Assembly (NCBI GenBank): GCA_024742475.1
Contig: JANSYI010000036.1
Span: 16,529-80,528, forward strand
DNA length: 64,000 nucleotides
Origin: a bacterium
Lineage (GTDB): Bacteria > Myxococcota_A > Polyangia > Nannocystales > Nannocystaceae
Direction: 5' to 3'
Both the position numbers and the translations under genes were made by a program. The notes beneath the pieces were generated by a model. That model saw only the letters and a list, made by a program, of their open reading frames with translations. It made no database searches and was not told where the DNA came from. Shown in pieces: positions 54,547-61,818 of the stretch; position 1 is the first letter of the stretch, and each line of letters opens with the position of its first letter.

Positions 54547-56763
54547 TCACTCGCGGATCCGCTTTCGTGGACCGCCACCACCGGGTTCGATCAAGAACCA
54601 GCGCCGGTCGACGAGTTCGACCACCTCGCCGCGGGCCGCTTCGAACGTGACGGTGACCAGCGCGCGCTTCTGGTCGGGGGTCCAATACACCTGCACCGGG
54701 CCCTCGAGCGTGACGTCGGCCCCAGGGCGCGCGGCGAGCTTGCGCAGCGCCTCGAGTTCGACCTCGATCGGCGTGTTGACCAGCGCCGTGGTCTTGCCTG
54801 CCTCGTTCCACCGCACCTGCAGCAGCGGCGGCGACGCGTCGGCAGGCAACGCGTCGAAGCCCCACCACCCCACGTCGAAGCCCGTGCGCTTGGCCTGCAC
54901 CCGCACCCTCGTGCCCTCGGGGACGTCGGTGAACGAAAGCGTCAGCTCGCCGTCGCGTCGGGAGGGGGCCCGCCGGGGCTCTGGGGTCTGGAGCAGCAGC
55001 TCGACCCTGCGCTCGAGCCAGCGCGCTTCGGTGAGCGAGGCCGCCTCGGCCTTGGCGAGCGGGTCGTTCTTGCTGAGCGAAGCGTTCGCGACCCGATCGA
55101 CGGCGAAGGTGCGTACAACCGACCCGGTCTTGCCGTCGAGTTCGACGACGAGCTCGAGGTAGTTCGCAAAGCCGCGCGTGGCCATCTTCGAGCCGTACGC
55201 GATACGCAGCGCCGCCACGTCACCGGCCCGCGTCCAGCCGAGGAACTCTACGTTGCTCGGCGAGGGCAGCGACGCGATGTCGGCGCGGCGCTTTGCAAAC
55301 ACCTTCGGAGGCTTGGGCAGGCCCTGCCACCCGATCTCCGGCGACTCCGGCGACACCTCGGGCGAGTCCCGTGGCGTCGCCTCGGACGCGCCGACGTCGA
55401 GCCTCGCCGCTGGGGTATCGACCTCGCGGACGTCGTTGGCGACCGGCTCGGGGTCGTCGTCGTCCCAGAGCAACACCCCCGCGGCGACCGCCCCCGCGAG
55501 CGCTGCTGGAATGGCCGCGGCAACGACGATCTTGCCGACCGCGGGCGCCCTCTTCGAGGCGGGCTTGGACGCGGGCGTCGGCGCGGACCCACTCGACGAC
55601 TTTGGCGACCGGATCGATGGAGGCGCGCTCTGGGCCTGCGTGCCCTCGACCTCGGGCAGCGACGCGAAGCCACCGTACGTGGACGAGCCCTGCAGCGTCG
55701 GCTGACTCCCCTGCAGCGACATGACGTCGGCCGTGGTCCCGGCCATGTGCGCCAGCTCGGACACCTCGCCCCGGCCGCCGGGGCTGAGCAGAGGCTCGGA
55801 GCGAGCGACGGACGCTTCGGCGGGCGCCCCCGGGTCGGGCAGCAGCGGACGTGTCGGGTCCCCCCGCGCTGCCGCCCAAGGTTCGAGCACGGCCTCGAGC
55901 GCTCGCGTGGCCGCCGCTGCGTCCGCAAACCGCTGTCCGGGCTGCCGCTGGACGCACTGCGCGAACCAGTCGTCGAACCCCGGGGGAACCCGCTCGGCGA
56001 CGCCGTACGCTCGGGCGCGCTCGGTGGGCGCCTCGATGTCGGCGAACAGCTGCTCGGCGAACAGCGCCTGCACGGTGACCCGCTTGCCGTACGCGGCCTT
56101 CCAGTAGATACGCCCGCTCACCGCCCAGAACGCCAGCAGCCCCAGTGACCACACGTCCGTCCGCGCCGAGACCGGCTCGGCGTTGATCTGCTCGGGCGAC
56201 ATCCACATCGGCGACCCGATGGTGGCGGTGTCGGTGCTGACCACCGCCTCGTGGGTGACCTTGGAGATGCCGAAGTCGAGGATCTTGACGAGGAACGGTG
56301 CGCCCGCGGTCCGGGTGCGCGCGGCGAAGACGTTCTCGGGCTTGAGGTCGCGATGCACGACGCCTGCGGCGTGGGCCGCCGCGAGCCCGTGCCCGAGCTG
56401 CGAGAACACGTCGACCAAGTGCGCCGGCTCGAGCGTGCCCCGTTGGTCGACCAACCGCTTGAGGTCCATGCCATCGAGCAGCTCCATCGCGAGCCACGGA
56501 AGCCCCGTCGGCTCGTCGATGCCCGCACCGATGACGTCGACGACGTGGTCAGAGCGGATCTCCGCCCCAACCGTGGCCTCTCGAACGAACCGAGCCTGCG
56601 CCTTCTCGTCGGCACCGAAGCGATTGGTGAGCACCTTGAGCGCCCGGTGCTTGCGCGTGGACAGCTGCTCGGCTTCGTACACCGCCCCCATGCCGCCAGC
56701 ACCAAGGCGGCGGATCACTCTGTAGCGGCCCGCGAACACGGACCCGGGGTCGAGAACGGCCAA
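54547..56763 (-). CDS. Transmembrane Ser/Thr protein kinase
   Basis: A 738-residue Hanks-type kinase. The kinase domain has a full Gly-loop LGAGGMGAVY, Lys43 (RALKVL), catalytic loop HRDLKPEN, DFGISK and MSPEQINAEP. A Ser/Pro-rich linker (about 310-405) leads to one TM at about 408-432 (IVVAAAIPAALAGAVAAGVLLW). The extracytoplasmic ~300 residues are beta-rich with no recognised domain (ELTLSFTDVPEGTRVRVQ). Convergent with the dehydrogenase gene. The start is ATG 56763. Confidence 0.9.
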   Translation of the reverse strand: MAVLDPGSVFAGRYRVIRRLGAGGMGAVYEAEQLSTRKHRALKVLTNRFGADEKAQARFVREATVGAEIRSDHVVDVIGAGIDEPTGLPWLAMELLDGMDLKRLVDQRGTLEPAHLVDVFSQLGHGLAAAHAAGVVHRDLKPENVFAARTRTAGAPFLVKILDFGISKVTHEAVVSTDTATIGSPMWMSPEQINAEPVSARTDVWSLGLLAFWAVSGRIYWKAAYGKRVTVQALFAEQLFADIEAPTERARAYGVAERVPPGFDDWFAQCVQRQPGQRFADAAAATRALEAVLEPWAAARGDPTRPLLPDPGAPAEASVARSEPLLSPGGRGEVSELAHMAGTTADVMSLQGSQPTLQGSSTYGGFASLPEVEGTQAQSAPPSIRSPKSSSGSAPTPASKPASKRAPAVGKIVVAAAIPAALAGAVAAGVLLWDDDDPEPVANDVREVDTPAARLDVGASEATPRDSPEVSPESPEIGWQGLPKPPKVFAKRRADIASLPSPSNVEFLGWTRAGDVAALRIAYGSKMATRGFANYLELVVELDGKTGSVVRTFAVDRVANASLSKNDPLAKAEAASLTEARWLERRVELLLQTPEPRRAPSRRDGELTLSFTDVPEGTRVRVQAKRTGFDVGWWGFDALPADASPPLLQVRWNEAGKTTALVNTPIEVELEALRKLAARPGADVTLEGPVQVYWTPDQKRALVTVTFEAARGEVVELVDRRWFLIEPGGGGPRKRIRE

Positions 56764-56794
56764 CGGTGGCCGATCCTATCAGCTCGCGCCCGTC

Positions 56795-57274
56795 TCAGGC
56801 CTGCGCGGTGCGTTCGAGCCCGAGCGCGCGCAACGGTTGCGTCTGGTGCTCGAACACGAGGTTCGTCTCCAGGTGCCGGACGAGGGGATGTGAGGCGATT
56901 CCCTCGAGCACCACCCGTCGAAGGTCGTCGGTGTCGCGGGCCATCACGTGCACCACCAGGTCTTGCGCGCCGCCGACGTAGAACACCTGGACCACCTCGG
57001 GACGGCCCAGCATCCGCTCGATGAAGGCGCGGCTCTCGTCGCGATGGTGCGACTGCAGCTGAACGAACACCACCACCTGCAGCGCCAGACCCAACGCCTC
57101 GGGGTTGACTCGCGCGCTGAAGCCGGTGAGCACGTTGGACTCGATCAACCGCTGAACCCGGGCGAGCGTCGTCGAGGGGGCCAGCCCGACCCGATGCGCC
57201 AGCTCTCGGTTGCTCAGCCGCGCATCGGTCTGCAGCAGGTCGATGATCTGGTGATCGATGTGGTCGAGCGCCAT
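56795..57274 (-). CDS. Lrp/AsnC-family transcriptional regulator
   Basis: A 159-residue regulator. The N-terminal HTH reads LDHIDHQIIDLLQTDARLSNRELAHRVGLAPSTTLARVQRLIESNVL, and the C-terminal RAM domain follows (VVVFVQLQSHHRDESRAFIERML, VFYVGGAQDLVVHVMARD). Lrp-type proteins respond to amino acids. It is divergent from a ThrE-like amino-acid exporter, with a palindrome in between, a common arrangement in which the regulator controls export. The start is ATG 57274, before MALDHID. Confidence 0.92.
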   Translation of the reverse strand: MALDHIDHQIIDLLQTDARLSNRELAHRVGLAPSTTLARVQRLIESNVLTGFSARVNPEALGLALQVVVFVQLQSHHRDESRAFIERMLGRPEVVQVFYVGGAQDLVVHVMARDTDDLRRVVLEGIASHPLVRHLETNLVFEHQTQPLRALGLERTAQA

Positions 57275-57418
57275 GGCCGGCAGCGTAGTCGGTGGTCTCG
57301 CGACGGCACGCCGAAACTGCGGCACGCACGCATCGGGCGGCGGGGTCGAACCATCGTCGGAGCCGCGCCTGCTGGCGCCTGGGCCCGTTCGAAAGGGGCC
57401 TACGAGCCGCTTTCTGAA

Positions 57419-57433
57419 CCGAATTATATTCGG
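57419..57433. promoter_or_regulatory. Candidate Lrp operator, CCGAAT-TAT-ATTCGG
   Basis: A perfect 15-bp palindrome, arms CCGAAT and ATTCGG around TAT, in the 211-bp gap between the divergent Lrp gene and the exporter gene. It is A+T-rich for this genome, and its size matches known Lrp/AsnC sites. Expected role: amino-acid-dependent control of the exporter. Confidence 0.6.
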
Positions 57434-57485
57434 ACTTTTGCGTTTTCTCGTGAACTTCTCGGGCGCGCATTCACCATTGCTCCCG

Positions 57486-58709
57486 ATGCGGTTCGACAAC
57501 CAGCGCATCGCGCGCGAAACATTCATCCTGCGGGTCGCAGAGCTTCTGCACGCGCAAGGCACCCCCACGCACCGCGGCGAGGGCCTCATCGAGCGACTCG
57601 GGGCGACCTTGCGCGTGCCGCTGAACGTCTCGTTCTCGCCCACCGAGCTGCTGCTCTCGTTCGGTCACGCCCCGCGGGTGCGCACGATCGTGCGTCGCGT
57701 GCTGCCCGGAGCCGCGCAGCTGGGTCGGCTCGCCGCCACCTCGGAGGTGCTCGACGACGTGTTCGAGGGGCGACGTCGCCTCGACCGCGCGCTCGCAGCC
57801 CTCGAACGCATCGCCCGAAGCCGCCCGGCGTACGGACCCGGGCTGCTCGTGTTCGCGTTCGCAATGACCTCGGCCAGCGCGGCGCCCCTGCTCGGCGGCG
57901 GACCGCGCGAGATCTTCGCGGCCGCCCTGCTCGGGGCGCTCACCGGTGTCCTCGACCAGTGGGTCCGCACCACACCCCGCACCAGGGCGCTCGCCGAACC
58001 CCTGATTGCGTTCTTCGTGGGCGCGGCCTCGCACGGCCTCGCCTCGACCTGGTTTCCGCATGCCGATGGAATCGTGGCGCTCGCGACGTTGATCGTGCTC
58101 GTACCCGGCCTGACCTTCACCACTGCGCTGGTCGAGGTCGCCACCGGGCATTGGGCCGCGGGCACGGCACGCATGGCCGGCGCGTTCGGAACGTTTCTGC
58201 AGCTCGCCGTTGGCGTGGCGCTCGGGCGCGCGGTGGCAGACGCCGCCCTGCCCGGCGTCGTCCCCATGCCCGCGCTCGGTCTCCCGCTCGACCCCGCATG
58301 GGCGACGTTCGCGACCGGCGTCGCGGCGCTCTCGTTCGCGGTGTTGTTTCAAGCGCGGGCCGAGGACTGGCTGTGGATCGTGCTGGCCTGCATGCTCACG
58401 AGCCTCGGACACAGCTCCGGGGTCGCCCTGCTCGGGCCCCACCTGGGCGCGTTCGGAGGCGCACTGGTTCTGGGCCTGCTCAGCAACGCCTATGCATCCG
58501 GCGGGCGACGACCCGCACTCGTCCTGCTCACCCCGGGCGTCCTGCTGCTCGTACCCGGCTCGGTCGGCTACCGCTCGCTCGATCTGCTGCTCGCCCACGA
58601 CGTCGTCGCCGGGCTGGAGACCGCCGTGGAGATGCTGGTCATCGGCAGCGCAATCGTCGCCGGCCTGCTGGTCGCCAACGGGCTCCTGCCACCCCGCAGG
58701 GATTTGTAG
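57486..58709 (+). CDS. Threonine/serine exporter (ThrE)-like membrane protein
   Basis: A 407-residue protein. The N-terminal ~115 residues are soluble, and the rest has about ten TM segments (AALLGALTGVLDQW, DGIVALATLIVLVPGLTFTTALVEVATGHWAAG, LVLLTPGVLLLVPGSVGY). The repeated VPG motifs (LVLVPGLTF, LLLVPGSVG) occur at the ThrE and ThrE_2 halves. It likely exports threonine, serine or related amino acids. Divergent from Lrp with an operator-like palindrome. The start is ATG 57486, at MRFDNQR; an upstream frame is shown but lacks support. Confidence 0.85.
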   Translation: MRFDNQRIARETFILRVAELLHAQGTPTHRGEGLIERLGATLRVPLNVSFSPTELLLSFGHAPRVRTIVRRVLPGAAQLGRLAATSEVLDDVFEGRRRLDRALAALERIARSRPAYGPGLLVFAFAMTSASAAPLLGGGPREIFAAALLGALTGVLDQWVRTTPRTRALAEPLIAFFVGAASHGLASTWFPHADGIVALATLIVLVPGLTFTTALVEVATGHWAAGTARMAGAFGTFLQLAVGVALGRAVADAALPGVVPMPALGLPLDPAWATFATGVAALSFAVLFQARAEDWLWIVLACMLTSLGHSSGVALLGPHLGAFGGALVLGLLSNAYASGGRRPALVLLTPGVLLLVPGSVGYRSLDLLLAHDVVAGLETAVEMLVIGSAIVAGLLVANGLLPPRRDL

Positions 58710-58720
58710 ACCGCGGCCCT

Positions 58721-58756
58721 TGACGATGAATCTACCCAAGAGTAGATTCATCGTCA
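58721..58756. promoter_or_regulatory. 15-bp perfect inverted repeat at alkB start
   Basis: TGACGATGAATCTAC (58721-58735) and GTAGATTCATCGTCA (58742-58756) are perfect reverse complements around a 6-nt spacer CCAAGA, and the last base is the A of the alkB ATG. It is A+T-rich for this DNA and has no U-run, so an operator (TetR-type palindrome) is more likely than a terminator. A regulator at this site would block translation or transcription of alkB. Confidence 0.6.
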
Positions 58757-59829
58757 TGGTCCGCTCGCTCCCGTATTGGATCGTCTACGTCGTCCCTGCC
58801 GTCGCGGTCCTCGGGCTGTGGCACGGCGGCGTAGGCACGCTCGCCGCGCTCGTCTTCGTGTTTGGCGTCATTCCGGTGCTCGAGCGCGTGATGGGCATGC
58901 GCACGGACAACGACGGCACGGGCGGACCCACGCGGAGCATCGCGCACGACATGCCCTTGTACGTGTGGGTGCCCACCCAGCTCGGCGTTCAGCTCTACGG
59001 CCTTTGGCTGATCACCAGCGGGCACTTGGCCGGCTGGGAGAGCGTGGTCGGCACCGTGTCCATTGGGGTCATGGCTGCCGCTGGGGGAATCAACATCGCC
59101 CACGAGTTGATGCACCGCAAAGATCCCAAAGAGCGGGCCTTGGCCGAGGTCTTGATGGGCTCGGTGACGTACTCGCACTTCTGCGTGGAGCACGTCTACG
59201 GGCACCACCGACACGTCGCCACGCGGCTCGACCCGGCGAGCTCACGCTACGGCGAGTCGGTGTACGCGTTCTTGCCTCGCACGATCCTCGGCGGTGTGTT
59301 CAGCGCGTGGGGCATCGAGCAGCTGCGCGCGCGCAAGCAGGGCATCCCGCTGTCGAGCCTGCGCCACCGCATGACCCGCTACGGGCTGACGCAGGTCCTG
59401 GTCTACGCCACGCTGGCGATCACGCTCGGACCCATCGCGGTCGCCTACTGGGCCGGCCAGAGCTTCGTCGCCATCGCCATGCTCGAGGTCATCAACTACG
59501 TCGAACACTACGGGCTGTCGCGATGCGAGATCTCCCCGGGACGGTACGAGCGCGTGCAGCCCCATCACTCGTGGAACGCGAGCCATCGGCTCACCAACTG
59601 GCTGCTGTTCAACCTCCAGCGCCACAGCGACCACCACTACCTGGCGAGCCGCCCCTATCACATGCTCCGCCACTACGATGACGTGCCGCAGCTGCCCGCC
59701 GGATACGCAACGATGATCCTCACCGCCCTCGTGCCGCCGCTGTGGCGCAGAGTCATGCACCCGCGGGTCAACGCGTGGCGCCGCCGAACGACCCTGGGCA
59801 CGCCCTCCCCGGCCAGCGAAGCCGCTTAG
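58756..59829 (+). CDS. alkB: AlkB-type alkane 1-monooxygenase (membrane diiron hydroxylase)
   Basis: A 357-residue integral membrane hydroxylase of the AlkB family. The diiron histidine boxes are present: HELMHRK, EHVYGHHRHVATRLDPASS, NYVEHYG and LQRHSDHH. Six or so hydrophobic segments match the family. The enzyme adds oxygen to terminal carbons of alkanes, normally with a rubredoxin partner, which is not seen here. The start is set at ATG 58756 because ATG 58726 lies inside the inverted repeat at 58721-58756. The 3' end overlaps the glycosyltransferase gene by 4 bp. Confidence 0.9.
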   Translation: MVRSLPYWIVYVVPAVAVLGLWHGGVGTLAALVFVFGVIPVLERVMGMRTDNDGTGGPTRSIAHDMPLYVWVPTQLGVQLYGLWLITSGHLAGWESVVGTVSIGVMAAAGGINIAHELMHRKDPKERALAEVLMGSVTYSHFCVEHVYGHHRHVATRLDPASSRYGESVYAFLPRTILGGVFSAWGIEQLRARKQGIPLSSLRHRMTRYGLTQVLVYATLAITLGPIAVAYWAGQSFVAIAMLEVINYVEHYGLSRCEISPGRYERVQPHHSWNASHRLTNWLLFNLQRHSDHHYLASRPYHMLRHYDDVPQLPAGYATMILTALVPPLWRRVMHPRVNAWRRRTTLGTPSPASEAA

Positions 59830-60770
59830 AGCTTGCCGAGGAAGTTGAAGGACACGAAGTCGCGGTAGAACCGGGGTGGGTCTCGCTCCGCGTCGATCTG
59901 GCCGAGCCGCTTGCGGACCGCGGGCACCAACGCCGCGCTCGCGAAGGCGACGTCGGCCACCGTCCGCATCGCCTTGCCGTAGTTCTTCTGCAGGTAGTAC
60001 GCACGCGACTCGAACCAGAACCTCGGGCGCCGCTTCCGCTTGTTCTCCATCCCGGTGGAGACCTGGCCGATGTGCTCGGCGCCGCTCTCGACGACGTAGT
60101 ACGTCTTCCACCCCGCACGTGCGGCGCGCAGCGAGAGGTCGGTCTCCTCGAAGTAGAGGAAGAAGTTCTCGTCGAACATGCCGATCTCGTCGATCATCTG
60201 GCGGCGCAACATCACGCTCGCGCCCGAGACCCAGTCGACCGGGCAGGTCTCCGAGGGCGCCTCCATCGGGACGCGCCAGCGGTCGAGCAGCCGCGAGGCG
60301 ATGCCAATCCGCAGCCCCTTTTCGACCTCCGAGAAGACCGACGGAAACCGGAACGCTGACAGACGCAGCGCGCCGCCGGGGTGACGGACGCGGCTGCCCG
60401 CCAACCCCGCGTCCGGTGTCCGCTCCATGAACTCGACGAGCGCCTGCACGGCGCCCGGGTCGGGCAGCGCGTCGGGGTTGAGCAGGTAGAAGAACTCGGG
60501 GGGATCGTCCGAACCCAGCGCGTGACGAAACGCGATGTTGTTGCCCGCGCCGAAGCCTGCGTTGCGCCCCGAGGCGAGGACCTGCACGCGGTCGCTCCAG
60601 CCGCGCTCCTGCACCGCCTCGCGCAGGGTCTCGTAGGAGCCGTCTTGCGAATCGTTGTCGACGACGATGGCGCGACCGCCCAGCGGCTCGAGGTCTTTGA
60701 GCACCGCCTCCACCGCGCGCAGCGTGAGGTCAGCGGTCTTGTAGTTGACGGTGACGGAAACGACCTTCAT
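59826..60770 (-). CDS. Glycosyltransferase family 2
   Basis: A 314-residue GT-A fold enzyme. The N-terminus is VVSVTVNYKTADLTLRAVEAVL, then AIVVDNDSQDGS (DxD-like), SGRNAGFGAGNNIAF, LLNPDALPDPGAV and the acceptor-side acidic cluster FDENFFLYFEETDLSLRAARAG. This matches rhamnosyl- or other GT2 transferases in cell-surface polysaccharide synthesis. It is divergent from cysD with 136 bp between them. The acceptor is unknown. Confidence 0.88.
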   Translation of the reverse strand: MKVVSVTVNYKTADLTLRAVEAVLKDLEPLGGRAIVVDNDSQDGSYETLREAVQERGWSDRVQVLASGRNAGFGAGNNIAFRHALGSDDPPEFFYLLNPDALPDPGAVQALVEFMERTPDAGLAGSRVRHPGGALRLSAFRFPSVFSEVEKGLRIGIASRLLDRWRVPMEAPSETCPVDWVSGASVMLRRQMIDEIGMFDENFFLYFEETDLSLRAARAGWKTYYVVESGAEHIGQVSTGMENKRKRRPRFWFESRAYYLQKNYGKAMRTVADVAFASAALVPAVRKRLGQIDAERDPPRFYRDFVSFNFLGKL

Positions 60771-60812
60771 CGCGGGCCCATCGGGGTGTATCGCATCCCA
60801 CGTTCGGGTTCA

Positions 60813-60829
60813 CCCCTGCATTGCGGGGG
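60813..60829. promoter_or_regulatory. Hairpin in the cysD leader region
   Basis: A 7-bp stem with an ATT loop: CCCCTGC at 60813-60819 pairs with GCGGGGG at 60823-60829, one G-T pair. It lies in the region shared by glycosyltransferase and cysD starts. Its role is unclear; it could be an attenuator or an accidental structure. Confidence 0.25.
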
Positions 60830-60906
60830 ATTCTCGCGCAGAAGAGTCGCCTCGGCGCGGGCCCCCCGCGGCCATCGCTGATACCATCCCCGCGCCTGGG
60901 ACGAGC

Positions 60907-61818
60907 ATGACGGCGTACAACCTCACCCACCTCAAGCAGCTCGAAGCCGAGAGCATCCACATCATCCGGGAAGTCGCCGCAGAGTTCGACAAGCCGGTGA
61001 TGCTGTACTCCATCGGCAAGGACTCGGCGTGCATGCTGCACCTCGCGATGAAGGCCTTCCACCCCGCGAAGCCGCCCTTCCCGCTGCTGCACGTCGACAC
61101 GACCTTCAAGTTCAAGGCCATGACCGACTTCCGCGACAACTACATCGCGAAGGAGCTCGGGCTGGAGTTGATCGTGCACATCAACGAGGACGGCGTGAAG
61201 CAGGGCATCAACCCGTTCGATCATGGGTCGGCCGTGCACACCGACGTCATGAAGACCCAGGGTCTTCGGCAGGCGCTCAACAAGCACCGCTTCGACGCCG
61301 CCTTCGGGGGAGCGCGCCGCGACGAGGAGAAGTCTCGCGCCAAGGAGCGCGTCTTCTCGTTCCGCGACGAGAACCACCGCTGGGACCCCAAGAACCAGCG
61401 CCCCGAGCTTTGGAACATCTACAACGCCCGGGTCAAACAAGACGAGAGCATCCGCGTCTTTCCGCTGTCCAACTGGACCGAGCTCGACGTGTGGCAGTAC
61501 ATCCACCTCGAGAAGATCCCGATCGTTCCGCTCTACTACGCCGCCAAACGCCCCGTCGTCGAACGCAACGGCGTGCTCATCATGGTCGATGACGACCGCC
61601 TTCCGCTCGAAGAGGGCGAGGTGCCCCAACAGAAGATGATCCGCTTCCGCACGCTGGGCTGCTACCCGCTGACCGGGGCCGTCGAGTCAGAGGCCGACAC
61701 GCTTCCGGAGATCATCCAAGAGATGCTCCTGACCACCCAGTCCGAGCGCCAAGGTCGGGTCATCGACTACGACTCCTCGGGTTCGATGGAAGAGAAGAAG
61801 AAGGAGGGCTACTTCTAA
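60907..61818 (+). CDS. cysD: Sulfate adenylyltransferase subunit 2
   Basis: A 303-residue ATP-sulfurylase small subunit that makes APS from sulfate and ATP with the GTPase CysN. The nucleotide-binding PP-loop YSIGKDSACML is near residue 34, followed by DTTFKF, FDAAFGGARRDEEKSRAKERVFSFRDE and PLSNWTELDVWQYI. The stop TAA overlaps the cysNC ATG by one base, showing tight coupling. The start is ATG 60907. No sulfate transporter is present in the window. Confidence 0.95.
   Translation: MTAYNLTHLKQLEAESIHIIREVAAEFDKPVMLYSIGKDSACMLHLAMKAFHPAKPPFPLLHVDTTFKFKAMTDFRDNYIAKELGLELIVHINEDGVKQGINPFDHGSAVHTDVMKTQGLRQALNKHRFDAAFGGARRDEEKSRAKERVFSFRDENHRWDPKNQRPELWNIYNARVKQDESIRVFPLSNWTELDVWQYIHLEKIPIVPLYYAAKRPVVERNGVLIMVDDDRLPLEEGEVPQQKMIRFRTLGCYPLTGAVESEADTLPEIIQEMLLTTQSERQGRVIDYDSSGSMEEKKKEGYF

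Noticed and set aside
58726..59829. Longer alkB starting at ATG 58726
   Set aside because: The extra residues are encoded by the inverted repeat itself and do not match the usual AlkB N-terminus.
60813..60829. Riboswitch upstream of cysD
   Set aside because: Only one short stem-loop; no SAM or other riboswitch core was recognised.
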